From CAXQUZ01 sp942491145 (GTDB taxonomy: Bacteria > Myxococcota_A > UBA796 > UBA2385): a DNA stretch of 64,000 nt. Made by a program: the position numbers and the translations under genes. Location of the stretch: positions 28,298 through 92,297 of the forward strand of contig CALOBC010000032.1 in the NCBI GenBank assembly GCA_942491145.1, written 5' to 3'. Positions 54,504-63,871 of the stretch are shown here, piece by piece. The notes beneath the pieces were generated by a model. The model was given only the letters and a program-made list of their open reading frames with translations. It was not told where the DNA came from and ran no database searches. Each line of letters begins with the position of its first letter. Position 1 is the first letter of the stretch.

Positions 54504-55496
54504 TTAGCCCGTCGCCCTGAGAACCTCGTCATAGACAGCCATCGCACCACTGACCATGGCCGATGTGGAGAACTGCGCCCGCACCCGGACGGCTGCCGTG
54601 TCCAGCTGGGCGCGGGGCAGACCACGGGCGTGGAGAATGGCATTGGCGAGGGCCTCCGGAGATCCGGCGGGCACCAAGACACCGTCCGCTTCCACCACCT
54701 CGACGATGCCACCCACGGCCGATGCCACCACCGGACGGCCCAACATCATGGCTTCCACCACCGCCATGCCGAGGCCTTCGGACCGCGAGGGCTGGACGAA
54801 CACCGAGCAGCCCCGCAACAGCGGACCCACATCCTCCCGCTGGCCCAAGCTCCGCACCGGAGCCCCATGCACCGCACCGGGGCCCGCGACCCCCACGTCC
54901 ACCCCCGGCCACCCGCCCGCCCGAAGCATCCGCGCGGCCCGCACGAGCACGTCATGCCCCTTGTGGTGAACATTTGCCCCCAACGCCAACACGTCGGGTG
55001 CGTCTGCGGCCACCCCTTCGGCAGGAAGGTCGGTGCCCCCGTAGACCACATGGACGGGGCCCAAGCCCAGCGACTCCAGCACCAAAGCGACCGCGCGAGA
55101 ACAAGCGATGTACGCGGCCGGCCGACCGTACTTCAGGCGCCCCAGGGGGCCCAGAGTCGGCGAGCGATCGACCCAGCGATGCACCACAAGCGGCGTGGGC
55201 AGCGCCACGCAATTGCCGTGGGCGTGGCTGGTGTGGGCAACATGAAGTCGTGCCCCCGCCCGGTGGAGCTGGCCCAGCGCGCGCAGCGAACCTCCAGATG
55301 CGATGGGCACCCGCGCCACTCCGGCCGCACCCAGCTCCTGCCACAGCCGACCCGCCGGCGGGCAAGCCACCGCCACATCCTGCCCAAGTCGAGCTTGGCC
55401 CCGCGCGAGCCGAAACAGGAGCTGCTGCCCCCCCCGCCACTCCACTGCGCTGTCCACATGCAGGATGTCCAACCGTTGCGCTCCGCTGCTCCACAC
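54504..55496 (-). CDS. GT4-family glycosyltransferase
   Basis: About 330 residues from GTG 55496 (longer starts to 55595 exist). The two-domain GT-B fold is clear: N-terminal LDILHVDSAVEWRGGQQLL and the C-terminal E-x7-E motif SRSEGLGMAVVEAMMLGRP preceded by a glycine loop (ALGANVHHKGHD). It transfers an activated sugar to an unknown acceptor, perhaps lipopolysaccharide or exopolysaccharide. No other sugar genes are next to it. It is convergent with the HEAT/cyclophilin gene. Confidence 0.8.
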   Translation of the reverse strand: MWSSGAQRLDILHVDSAVEWRGGQQLLFRLARGQARLGQDVAVACPPAGRLWQELGAAGVARVPIASGGSLRALGQLHRAGARLHVAHTSHAHGNCVALPTPLVVHRWVDRSPTLGPLGRLKYGRPAAYIACSRAVALVLESLGLGPVHVVYGGTDLPAEGVAADAPDVLALGANVHHKGHDVLVRAARMLRAGGWPGVDVGVAGPGAVHGAPVRSLGQREDVGPLLRGCSVFVQPSRSEGLGMAVVEAMMLGRPVVASAVGGIVEVVEADGVLVPAGSPEALANAILHARGLPRAQLDTAAVRVRAQFSTSAMVSGAMAVYDEVLRATG

Positions 55497-55739
55497 TCGG
55501 TAACGAGGGACAGCCTCCTGCGGACAACCTCCCCACCGGGCACGCACCCCCCGACCCGGCGCCCCGCCCGGACCACCCTGGCGCCGCGCTCCCAAGGTGC
55601 ACCCCGCTGGCCCGGGGAGGTCCCCCAGCCGGGAGTCCCAGGGTTCCCCCGCTTGTGCGCTGCAGTCCCGCCCACCGCTGCGGGATAGTCTGCCCCCCTT
55701 CCGTTGGCCTCCCCTGGCCGCCCCGCGCTGGAGTCACAC

Positions 55740-57062
55740 TTGCCTGGTCCTGCACTCGGACTGATCGCGTTCACGTTGGCGGCCTCCGCTGCGGAACCCA
55801 CCATCCCCCACGAGCGCTTCGAGCTCGACAATGGCCTCGACGTCATTCTTCACGTCGACACATCACTGCCCCAAGTGGTGGTGAACATCTGGTACGAGGT
55901 GGGGGCCAAGGATGAGCGAGAGGGCCGAACCGGCTTTGCTCACCTCTTCGAGCACTTGATGTTCATGGGCACCGACCGGCTGCCCGGCTCCGGCTTCGAC
56001 GACCTCATGGAGGCCCGCGGCGGCTGGAACAATGCCTGGACGTCCGAAGACGCCACCGACTACTACGACGCCGGCCCCGCCGAGCTTCTGCCCACACTGC
56101 TGTGGATGGAAGCCGACCGGATGGACGGCCTCGCCCGCGCCATGACGGACGAAAAGGTCAACAAGCAGCGCGATGTGGTCCGCAATGAGCGACGCCAGAG
56201 CTATGAGGACAGCCCCTATGGGGTCATGTGGCTCTCCCTGCCGACGGTGATGTACCCTAAGGGCCACCCCTACGCGCACACCGTCATCGGCAGCCACACC
56301 GATCTGGAAGCCGCCGCATTGTCCGATGTGCAGGAATTCTTCACCACTTGGTACACCCCTGACAACGCCAGCTTGGTGATCGCGGGCGACTTCGATCCCG
56401 ACGCCATCAAGCCCCTGGTGGTGCAGCTCTTCGGCGGACTCGCCCGGGGGTCCAGCCCGGCCCACCCCAGCCCCACGGCGCTCTCAGCCCCCCAAGCTGC
56501 GCTGACCGAGCTTGAGGACGATGTCGAGACCGCCAAGACGTGGATGTTCTGGCACTCCCCGGCCGCCCTTCAGCCCGGCGATGCTGACATGGACATGCTC
56601 GCGAGCATCCTGGGTGGGGGACGGGCGAGCCGCCTCTACACCCGTCTCGTGGTCGAAGACAAGGTCGCCACAGAAGTCAGCGCCTTCCAGTACAGCCAGC
56701 GGCTCGGCAGCCTCTTCGGCATGGAGCTGACCCCCGCCGAGGGGGTGTCGCTGGAGCGGCTCGAAGCCATCGCCCAGGAAGAGCTCACCAAGCTCGGCGC
56801 CGAGGGGCCCACGGACGACGAGCTCGTGCGGGCCCGGAACGGCTACAAATACGACTTTCTGGCCAGTCTGGAGAGCTTGCACGCCCGGGCGTCCATGCTG
56901 AATCGCTACAACAGCCTGGTGGGTGACAGCGACTTCGTCGCCCGTGACCTCAACCGGTACCTGAGCGTGGACGCCGCCGCCGTGTCCGCTGCTGCGAGCG
57001 GCCTCACGCCGGACAGCCGGGCGACCCTCCGCGTCCACCCCGCCCCCACCGAGGACAAGTAG
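55740..57062 (+). CDS. M16 zinc peptidase (catalytic subunit), exported
   Basis: About 440 residues. TTG 55740 has GGAG six bases upstream and starts a hydrophobic signal (PGPALGLIAFTLAASAAEP); a TTG at 55704 is also in frame. The inverzincin motif HxxEH is intact (FAHLFEHLMFMG) with a downstream Glu region (EKVNKQRDVVRNERRQ). The two M16 halves are on this and the next gene. It ends directly before ATG 57063, so a heterodimer with the inactive partner is expected, as for mitochondrial processing peptidase-like pairs. It probably cleaves peptides in the periplasm. Confidence 0.92.
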   Translation: MPGPALGLIAFTLAASAAEPTIPHERFELDNGLDVILHVDTSLPQVVVNIWYEVGAKDEREGRTGFAHLFEHLMFMGTDRLPGSGFDDLMEARGGWNNAWTSEDATDYYDAGPAELLPTLLWMEADRMDGLARAMTDEKVNKQRDVVRNERRQSYEDSPYGVMWLSLPTVMYPKGHPYAHTVIGSHTDLEAAALSDVQEFFTTWYTPDNASLVIAGDFDPDAIKPLVVQLFGGLARGSSPAHPSPTALSAPQAALTELEDDVETAKTWMFWHSPAALQPGDADMDMLASILGGGRASRLYTRLVVEDKVATEVSAFQYSQRLGSLFGMELTPAEGVSLERLEAIAQEELTKLGAEGPTDDELVRARNGYKYDFLASLESLHARASMLNRYNSLVGDSDFVARDLNRYLSVDAAAVSAAASGLTPDSRATLRVHPAPTEDK

Positions 57063-58523
57063 ATGCGCCCGTCCATCGCAACCACAGCACTTGTCTGCCT
57101 CACCCTGCTCGCCGGCTGCGGCCCCAAGGCGCCCATCCAGCTCATGCTCGAGGGCATCTCCGACACCCCCCCGATGCCCGCGCCGGCGCCCGAGTTCGTG
57201 CCGCCCGTGCCCGTCAGCACCCAGACCCAGACCGGCCACGACCTGTGGGTGTTGCCCAAGACGGATCTTCCCCTGATCAGCCTGCGGGTTGTCATTCCCG
57301 GCGGGTCCACCCTCGATCCATCCGACCACCCGGGCCTGACTTCCCTGTCCAACGATCTGTTGCTCCGCGGCGCTGGAGAGCGGGACGCCACGGCGTTCTC
57401 GGCGGAGGCGGAGCGTCGGGCCATCCAGCTGCGGGTGTGGACCTCAAAAGAGGCCACGGTGCTGGAGGCGGACTGCACCAGCGACGAGCTGGACAACGCC
57501 TTGTCCCTGCTGGCGGACGCCACGCTGCGGCCCCGGTTTGACCAGGACGAGGTCGCCCGCACCTTGGAACAACAGGTCAACCACATCAAGGAAGGGCTCG
57601 ATGACCCCCGCACCGTGGCGTCCCAGCTCGCGTGGGGGCTGTGGTTTGGGCTCGACACGCCGTATGGCAGCCCCACCGGCGGCACCGTTGAGGGCATTGC
57701 GTCGCTCGACGCGGCGGCCCTGCGCAAGAGCTGGGACACCCGACGCACGGCAGGCGCACGCTTCGTCGTGGTCGGGGATGTCGAGACCGACGCCCTCATC
57801 GAGACCATTGACCGCCACTTCTCCGGCTGGACGGGTTCAGCAGACCGGCCCGTCGCCCCCGCGGGCGCGGCCATCTTCCAAGGCCACGCCGGCCTCTACA
57901 TGGTGGACCAGCCCGGCGCTGCCCAGACGGTGCTGCGGGTCAACCTTCCCGGCGCCACAGTCGCTGATCCCAGGCGCACCGCAGCGGGCCTCGGCGTCTT
58001 TGCCCTCGGCGGCTCGTTCACGTCCCGGATGAACCGTCTGCTGCGGGAAGAGAAGGGCTACACCTACGGCGCCCGTGCGTGGCAGCAGTCCGGCCCGACC
58101 TACGGCCTGACCGCGGCGGGGACCAACGTCTTCGTCGACCAGACCGGTCCCGCACTGGCCGACCTCATGGCACTCCTCAAGGACGCCAGCGCCGGCATCG
58201 TGGATGCGGAGCTCGACAAGGCCCGCAGCGGAACCCGCACGGACGCCATCGAGACGGCGGCCTCTCGGTCGTCCCTCGCAGATGCGCTCACCTCGGCCAT
58301 GATCGACGGGCTGGCCCCCGACAACGCGCTGCGCGAGATGAATGCCGCCATGTCCGCCGACCTCACGACAGTCAACGCAGCCCTCAACGACATCCGCGTG
58401 GACGGTGCACTGGTTGTGGTGGTGGGTGACTTGGCCGCCATCGGTGACGCGGTGAAGAGCGCCCATCCCGGCGCCTGGATGGTGGTCGACCGCCACGGCG
58501 CACCCGTGAAGGCCACGCCGTGA
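57063..58523 (+). CDS. M16-like inactive partner, lipoprotein
   Basis: A 486-residue lipoprotein (LLAGCGPK lipobox). The body is an M16 pair (two halves) but the active-site motif is lost: where HxxEH should be, the sequence reads GLTSLSNDLLL. The glycine-rich loop region GGSFTSRMNRLLREEKGYTYG is kept, as in partner subunits that help substrate binding. It starts one base after the catalytic gene's stop and ends overlapping the next gene by 4 bases (GTGA). It would anchor the dimer to a membrane. Confidence 0.9.
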   Translation: MRPSIATTALVCLTLLAGCGPKAPIQLMLEGISDTPPMPAPAPEFVPPVPVSTQTQTGHDLWVLPKTDLPLISLRVVIPGGSTLDPSDHPGLTSLSNDLLLRGAGERDATAFSAEAERRAIQLRVWTSKEATVLEADCTSDELDNALSLLADATLRPRFDQDEVARTLEQQVNHIKEGLDDPRTVASQLAWGLWFGLDTPYGSPTGGTVEGIASLDAAALRKSWDTRRTAGARFVVVGDVETDALIETIDRHFSGWTGSADRPVAPAGAAIFQGHAGLYMVDQPGAAQTVLRVNLPGATVADPRRTAAGLGVFALGGSFTSRMNRLLREEKGYTYGARAWQQSGPTYGLTAAGTNVFVDQTGPALADLMALLKDASAGIVDAELDKARSGTRTDAIETAASRSSLADALTSAMIDGLAPDNALREMNAAMSADLTTVNAALNDIRVDGALVVVVGDLAAIGDAVKSAHPGAWMVVDRHGAPVKATP

Positions 58524-60832
58524 GCGTGCCCTCACCGCCCAGCCGCATCGTGTGGTCCCGCGCCACGTCCCTCACCCAGAGTGAACGAGCAGCGGTCCAT
58601 GAGGTTGCCCTGACGGTGAGGGATCACGACTGGCACGCGATAGTGCACGTGCGCATTGACCACCTGGAGGACTGGCACCCTTGGCGACTGCAGCTTCGGT
58701 GGGACGTCGAGGGTGTGGACTCGGGGGCCGCCGAACACACCGCTCTGGCCCACATCGCCGGCCAGATCGCCTGCGCGCTTCCCGGCGCCACGGCCCACAT
58801 CGACGACGGCCGTCGTGTGCTGGCACTGAGCCCAGATGGCGCCGTGGCGGTGGACGGCCCCGAGCACTCAGCCCCGCCTCCGGTCCCGCCAGCCGCCGTG
58901 GTGGTGCCGGTCCTTCCCCCATCCGCGCCCCCACGCCTGCCCGTCCCGCGGTCGGCGGCCGAGCTCGCCGATCTTGTGCAAGTCCTCCACGCCACAGGCC
59001 CCCACCCCGCCCTCATCCGGGTGGCCATCCCGGTCGCGATGGCGGAGGGAGCAAACCTCTTGAACAACGTCGAGGTGGGCGTTATCGCCGACTCATCGAT
59101 GCACTTGCTCGCGGCTTTGGTGGACGATCGGTTCCCGATTCCCGAGGGGCTGCGCTCGATCGCTGTGCGACGCTGGACGGACGGTGACCGCCTGGAGCGC
59201 GCCGCTGCCGCGTCCGTCCTGCTCGCGCTGCGGCCTCGGTCCACCCCTCGGCCGCCCGGGCCCCCCGATCCCCGGGACGTCATCACCATCGGCGACGCGC
59301 TCCTGCGGGCGAGCGGCGTCGTGGATGAAGGCGACCTGGACCTCCTGCTCGACGGCGACGAAGACGCCCTCGACGGGGACAGCGGGGACCTTGGCGATGA
59401 CGACATCGACTGGGAAGATGACCTGCTGCTCGATGAGCTGGCGCCCGGCGGCCCCCAGAAACACACCGTCCACGAACCGGTGGCCCGACGGACCATGGCC
59501 ACCGTGGCCCCCCTGCCCGGCCTGGGCCCGCCCCCCTTCCCGGGCGGAGAAGCCGTGGTAGCGATGCTTCAGGGCGAGCCCGAGGGCCAGGCCGGCGCCG
59601 CGCTGCTGCTCGCTTGCGGCGCATGGCCCGTGTCTGCCGTGGCGGGGATCGGTGCGGTGCTCTCCACCGTGATGCGGGCGGACGTGCCCCCCGTCGTCCG
59701 CCAATGTGCGGCCGACGCCCTCGCGTTGCTGGGGCGTTCTGACGCCGAGAACACCCTGACAGAGGCCGTCTCCAACAACGACCCTGCAGCAATTGCCGCC
59801 TGCCACGCGCTGTCACTGCGCGCGGCTGGCCCCGGCAGACTGGCCCTTCGCGAGGCCCTCGGGCGTCCGGCGCTGCGCACGGCAGCCGCCCGCGCGCTGG
59901 CTCGGTTGGACGACGTCGGTGCGCTCCCTGCACTTCGTAGTGCTGCGGCGACCGCTCCGTCCTGCGACGCCGTGGCCGCAGCTCGCCTCCAGCTCGACGC
60001 CGGGCTCGATCCCCGGGCCGTCGCGACCGGTCCCCTGTCCCGGGCCCACGGCCGGGTGGGCCATCCCTCCACCGCCGCGGACGTCCTGGCACTGGGGATG
60101 GCCGGCCGCATCGATGCGTGGCCGGAGCTGCTGAAGCTCTCCCAACACAGTGATCCCGAGCTCCGTGACGCCGTCGCCGAGTGCATGCGCCGCCTCGGGC
60201 TGCGGGCGGCCACACCCGTGCTGGTGGAGCTCGCGCTCGACACCGATCTGCCCACCGCACTCTCGGCCGTCCGGGCCCTGGCCGAGTGTGGTGACCAGCG
60301 GGCCGTGCCTGTGCTGCGCCGCCTCGCCGCCAGGGACGACCTCCGCGGCCGGGTGGCACTCGACTCCCTGGTGACCGGCCGCCAGCTCCGCGCCCCGCCT
60401 CCAGACGGGCGACTGCGCCTGCGGGCGATGTCCCGCTCGCTAATGGGCCCGGACGACCAGCGACGCATCGGGGCGGCGTTCTCTGAGTTCACTGTCACCA
60501 CACGATTCTCAGCGGCAGGACTGGTCGCAGAGGGCCACATCGACCCCGACCGGCCCGACCTCATCGTGCCTGTCGTGGACGCGCTGAACCAGCTCGCTGC
60601 TGCGATGCCCAGCTTGGTGTGGAGTGTGCGCGATGGCCACGGCCTCATTCGCCAGTGGTCCGGCCGCTGGGTCCTGAGCACCCGCCGCGGCCTGCCCGCA
60701 CGCGCCGCAGGCTGGTTCGAGGAAGCCCTTGCCGCGCCCCGCGCTCGGGCACCCCTCATCCCCCGCGTCAATCGCCGCACCAGCCCCGCTCCAGGCCCCG
60801 CCGCCAGCCCTGTGCCCACGGGCGAAGAGTGA
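58520..60832 (+). CDS. Large HEAT-repeat protein, unknown function
   Basis: A 770-residue soluble protein. The N-terminal ~230 residues form an unknown domain, followed by an acidic Asp/Leu-rich linker (DEGDLDLLLDGDEDALDGDS) and a HEAT-repeat region (~330-640; PPVVRQCAADALALLGRSDA and so on). The last ~120 residues look like another alpha/beta segment. No signal peptide, so cytoplasmic. GTG start overlaps the M16 partner's stop by 4 bases, indicating coupling to the peptidase pair, perhaps as a regulator (inference). Confidence 0.7.
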   Translation: MSVPSPPSRIVWSRATSLTQSERAAVHEVALTVRDHDWHAIVHVRIDHLEDWHPWRLQLRWDVEGVDSGAAEHTALAHIAGQIACALPGATAHIDDGRRVLALSPDGAVAVDGPEHSAPPPVPPAAVVVPVLPPSAPPRLPVPRSAAELADLVQVLHATGPHPALIRVAIPVAMAEGANLLNNVEVGVIADSSMHLLAALVDDRFPIPEGLRSIAVRRWTDGDRLERAAAASVLLALRPRSTPRPPGPPDPRDVITIGDALLRASGVVDEGDLDLLLDGDEDALDGDSGDLGDDDIDWEDDLLLDELAPGGPQKHTVHEPVARRTMATVAPLPGLGPPPFPGGEAVVAMLQGEPEGQAGAALLLACGAWPVSAVAGIGAVLSTVMRADVPPVVRQCAADALALLGRSDAENTLTEAVSNNDPAAIAACHALSLRAAGPGRLALREALGRPALRTAAARALARLDDVGALPALRSAAATAPSCDAVAAARLQLDAGLDPRAVATGPLSRAHGRVGHPSTAADVLALGMAGRIDAWPELLKLSQHSDPELRDAVAECMRRLGLRAATPVLVELALDTDLPTALSAVRALAECGDQRAVPVLRRLAARDDLRGRVALDSLVTGRQLRAPPPDGRLRLRAMSRSLMGPDDQRRIGAAFSEFTVTTRFSAAGLVAEGHIDPDRPDLIVPVVDALNQLAAAMPSLVWSVRDGHGLIRQWSGRWVLSTRRGLPARAAGWFEEALAAPRARAPLIPRVNRRTSPAPGPAASPVPTGEE

Positions 60833-60923
60833 TGATGACCAGGGCACACGCACGAGTTCTGCCCGACAACATGGTACCTTGCCCCCGCTGAGGTCTGCGC
60901 ACGCCAAGCGCACCGGAGTAGTG

Positions 60924-62960
60924 ATGGTCATGCAGAAGAACAAGCGCCGGATGCCCACCCACAGCGCGCTGCTGTGCGCGTCGTTGGCCTGTCTGGGCTC
61001 CGCGTGCACCTGGGTGAGCGAGGCCGACCTCCAAGCGAAGCAGTCCTCCGTGGACAACGACGGCGACGGCTTTGTTGCGGCGGTCGACTGCGATGACGGC
61101 GACCCCCAAGTCAACCCCGAAGCCCAAGAAGCTTGGTACGACGGCATCGACCAGGACTGTGCCCTCGACGATGACTACGACGCGGACGCCGACGGGTATG
61201 TGCCCGATGGCTACGGAGGCCTCCCGACCGCCGGCGCCCCCGGCACGGGCAGCCTCCCCTCCGGCGACTGCAGCGATCTGGACGCCGACGTCCACCCCGG
61301 ACTGACGGACACTTGGTACGACGGCGACGACACCAACTGCGACGGTGCCGACGACTTCGACGCCGATGGCGATGGGTACGTGCCCACGGAGTACGCCGGC
61401 TTGGCGACCACCAACGTCGAGGCCTCCGGTGCGCTCCCGGGCGGCGACTGCGACGACGACGAGAGCCAGGTCAACCCGGGGATCACCGACTCCCCCTACG
61501 ACGGGATCGACGCCAACTGCTCCGGCAACGAAGACTTCGATGCCGACGACGACGACGCGGTGCCGGACCAATACGTCGGGCGCGCCACGCTCTATGTGGC
61601 CGGAAGCGGCAGCCTCGAAGGCGGTGACTGTGACGACACGGACCCGCTGATCGGTCCGGGGATCACCGAGGACTTCTACAACGGCACGGACGACGACTGC
61701 AACCCTGCGACCGTGGAGTTCGATCAGGACGGAGACGGCGTTCCAGCCGACGAAGTGAGCGGCGGCTCGCCGGACTGCGACGACGACAACCCCGACACCT
61801 TCCCGGGCGCCGTCGAGTTCATTGGCGACGCGGTCGACAGCGACTGTGACGGGGGCATCGACTCCTTTGTGCTCGGCTCCCTCGCCGACCGCTCCGGGCT
61901 GATCGAAGACATCCAGTGGCTGGGCCCATCAGACGTCCGCTTTGCTGGCAACAACAACACGCTCTGGCTCTCGGTCGCCGCTGCCCAAGTCGACATCACG
62001 ACGTCTTCGGACACCGAGACCAGCTACGAGAGTGTCGTGGCGTTCGGCCTTCCGGTCGCGGCCCCCACCGAAGGCTTCACCCGCGTGGTGCCCTGGTTCC
62101 GCAACCCCACCCCGCCGACCGACACCACCCTGACCCCCGGGCACGACCTCGTCGCCACCAATGGCTACCTGTACGGGGCCTTTGGGCTCCTGCGGTCTGG
62201 CGAACGTCAGCTCCGCCTCGGTGGGTGGAACCTGGGCTTGAACAGCCGCATCGGCGGCGGCGCAACCGCCACCACCGCTGCGGCCGAGTTCGATGACATC
62301 CAAGTGGGCGTCAGCGTGACGGGCGACGCGTGGGCGGTCGGCTGCGAGTCCACCGACGGCGTGATGCAAGTCATCGCTGGTGAGCCGGGCGATCTCGCCA
62401 AGGGCCAAGTCACCAACGCTTGGGAGCTGACCCAGTCCACCTCGCTGTGCGAGCTCGACTTCGTCAGCGGCACCGCTGGCACGGTGACCTACGCCGAGTC
62501 CGGATCGACCCACCAGTTCACCTTCCTGCCCAGCACCACCAGCCCGACCTTCAACGCGGGTGCGCTGTTCTCTGCCCTGGACCCCATCGACACGTCGGTG
62601 GCCCGGGACACGGATGACCGCTGGCTGGCTGTCGCCGACACCGACGGTTCGCTGTACGTCGCGGACGAGTCCGGGGCCGTCACGGTGGTGGGCATCTCCC
62701 AGCCGGTGAAGGTCAACCTGTCCGCCACCGATGCTTCGTCGGCCGCCGCTCCCGAGCTGGTCCTCGGCGCTGCCGACGCCACCGGAGGCGCGTGGATTGC
62801 CTGGGGCGACCCGACGGACGGCTTCACCGTGGTGGAGCTGAACACGCCGGATGGCTTCATTGCCACCGAAGTTGGGGCCTGGATCCTCGACGACGACAGC
62901 AGCATTGTTGTGGCTGTCGTGGGCGAAGACACCGTGCTCGTGGGCACCGCCGGACGCTGA
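60924..62960 (+). CDS. Lipoprotein with MopE-like metal-binding repeats
   Basis: A 678-residue lipoprotein from ATG 60924 (GGAG six bases upstream). The lipobox is GSAC. Residues ~40-310 have five or six Asp/Gly/Cys repeats of the MopE/Put-metal-binding type (DNDGDGFVAAVDCDDGDPQVNP, then DADADGY, DCSDLDADVHPG, DFDADGDGY and DCDDDNP). Each unit has an EF-like DxDxDG loop and a paired Cys. The C-terminal half is a beta-propeller-like or beta-sandwich region. Likely a calcium or copper-binding outer-membrane protein. High Asp content and repetition are typical of surface proteins of this group. Confidence 0.82.
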   Translation: MVMQKNKRRMPTHSALLCASLACLGSACTWVSEADLQAKQSSVDNDGDGFVAAVDCDDGDPQVNPEAQEAWYDGIDQDCALDDDYDADADGYVPDGYGGLPTAGAPGTGSLPSGDCSDLDADVHPGLTDTWYDGDDTNCDGADDFDADGDGYVPTEYAGLATTNVEASGALPGGDCDDDESQVNPGITDSPYDGIDANCSGNEDFDADDDDAVPDQYVGRATLYVAGSGSLEGGDCDDTDPLIGPGITEDFYNGTDDDCNPATVEFDQDGDGVPADEVSGGSPDCDDDNPDTFPGAVEFIGDAVDSDCDGGIDSFVLGSLADRSGLIEDIQWLGPSDVRFAGNNNTLWLSVAAAQVDITTSSDTETSYESVVAFGLPVAAPTEGFTRVVPWFRNPTPPTDTTLTPGHDLVATNGYLYGAFGLLRSGERQLRLGGWNLGLNSRIGGGATATTAAAEFDDIQVGVSVTGDAWAVGCESTDGVMQVIAGEPGDLAKGQVTNAWELTQSTSLCELDFVSGTAGTVTYAESGSTHQFTFLPSTTSPTFNAGALFSALDPIDTSVARDTDDRWLAVADTDGSLYVADESGAVTVVGISQPVKVNLSATDASSAAAPELVLGAADATGGAWIAWGDPTDGFTVVELNTPDGFIATEVGAWILDDDSSIVVAVVGEDTVLVGTAGR

Positions 62961-63007
62961 TGCCGACGTTCCCCCGCTGGGCTGCGTCGGGTCACGCCGA
63001 GGGCATC

Positions 63008-63871
63008 TCAGCGCTGAGGCGGCACCGGTGTGACGTCCTGATCGCCCTCCAGCAGCTGAATCTGGGGCGGTAGATCGACACCGGTCTCGACCAGGGCGTC
63101 GTCCCCCGACAGCCCACGCACCCACCACTCCCGGCGGGTCTCCACACCTTGCTCGTCGGTGGCCTCCACCACGAGTGCGGCGCCGCCCGCGCGCACCACA
63201 AACTCCACCGGCAGCTCCACTGCGGCAGCATGGGGAGCCTTCCACAGCAGCTGGTCACCGGCGTACCAAGCACTGACGCTGGCCACTTCCCAGTCGTCGC
63301 GGGCGAGGATCTTCACCGCAGCCGGACCCTCGGGCAGCCGCAGCGGCACTTGGCCCTCCAGCTCCGGGGGACGCAAGCGGCTCACCCGACCATCCGGCGA
63401 CAGCGTGACTGGGAACGAGCCCAGCCGGCCCCAGGGCTCGGCATGCACCGTCACCCGAGCCAGCACATCTTGGGGAATCACGCCGTCCACCCAGACCGCG
63501 TCCAGGCTCAGCTCGACCGACTCCCCGGGCGCCACCGCGCCGCCGACCACATCGTCGGACGACAGCTCCAGCACGTCCGCCTTGAGGAGCCGTACCTTGA
63601 CCTCCACATCGGTGATGGAGCGGGCCCCTTGGTTCTCCACGGTCAGCGCCAAGGTGGATGAGCCCTCGCCGCCTTGCGACAGCCGGGTCTGAAGGGCGAC
63701 CAGCGGCGCACCCCGAGCGCTGATCTCCAGAGCGGCTGGGGGACATCCTGGGGGGCGTCGATCCGCAAGGTCGCGAGTCCGAGTCAAGTCCGAGTCCAAG
63801 TGCGCGGGACTCGAGTCCGAGTCCGAGTCCAGCAAAAACGGGACTCGAGTCGGACTCGAGTCCGAGTCCAA
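63008..63871 (-). CDS. Possible S41-peptidase-like C-terminal fragment, edge of window
   Basis: A 287-codon frame that continues open to the window edge. From about residue 45 the protein looks like the C-terminal region of myxobacterial S41/PDZ peptidases: an Ig-like domain (LALTVENQGARSITDVEVKV) and then a WVRG ending with strand pattern around WEVASVSAWYAGD. The first 40 residues are encoded by the GAGTCC repeat tract (Asp-Ser repeats) and are probably not native protein. I see no protease catalytic part in this window, so it is either the 3' end of a gene interrupted by the repeats or a different exported protein. Confidence 0.4.
   Translation of the reverse strand: MDSDSSPTRVPFLLDSDSDSSPAHLDSDLTRTRDLADRRPPGCPPAALEISARGAPLVALQTRLSQGGEGSSTLALTVENQGARSITDVEVKVRLLKADVLELSSDDVVGGAVAPGESVELSLDAVWVDGVIPQDVLARVTVHAEPWGRLGSFPVTLSPDGRVSRLRPPELEGQVPLRLPEGPAAVKILARDDWEVASVSAWYAGDQLLWKAPHAAAVELPVEFVVRAGGAALVVEATDEQGVETRREWWVRGLSGDDALVETGVDLPPQIQLLEGDQDVTPVPPQR
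63771..63870. repeat. Palindromic GAGTCC repeat tract
   Basis: About 100 bases made of GAGTCC/GACTCG units. Two exact 12-base palindromes GGACTCGAGTCC (63807-63818 and 63852-63863) and a near copy at 63841 lie in it, with GAGTCC units on both sides. The two halves, 63811-63830 and 63841-63859, can pair over ~19 bases with one bulge around a loop AGCAAAAACG. It is a strong hairpin with no T-run. It may be an intergenic repeat family or a recent slippage expansion. Confidence 0.8.

Noticed and set aside
63771..63870. CRISPR array
   Set aside because: The repeat is a short, continuous GAGTCC tract with no spacers of constant length.
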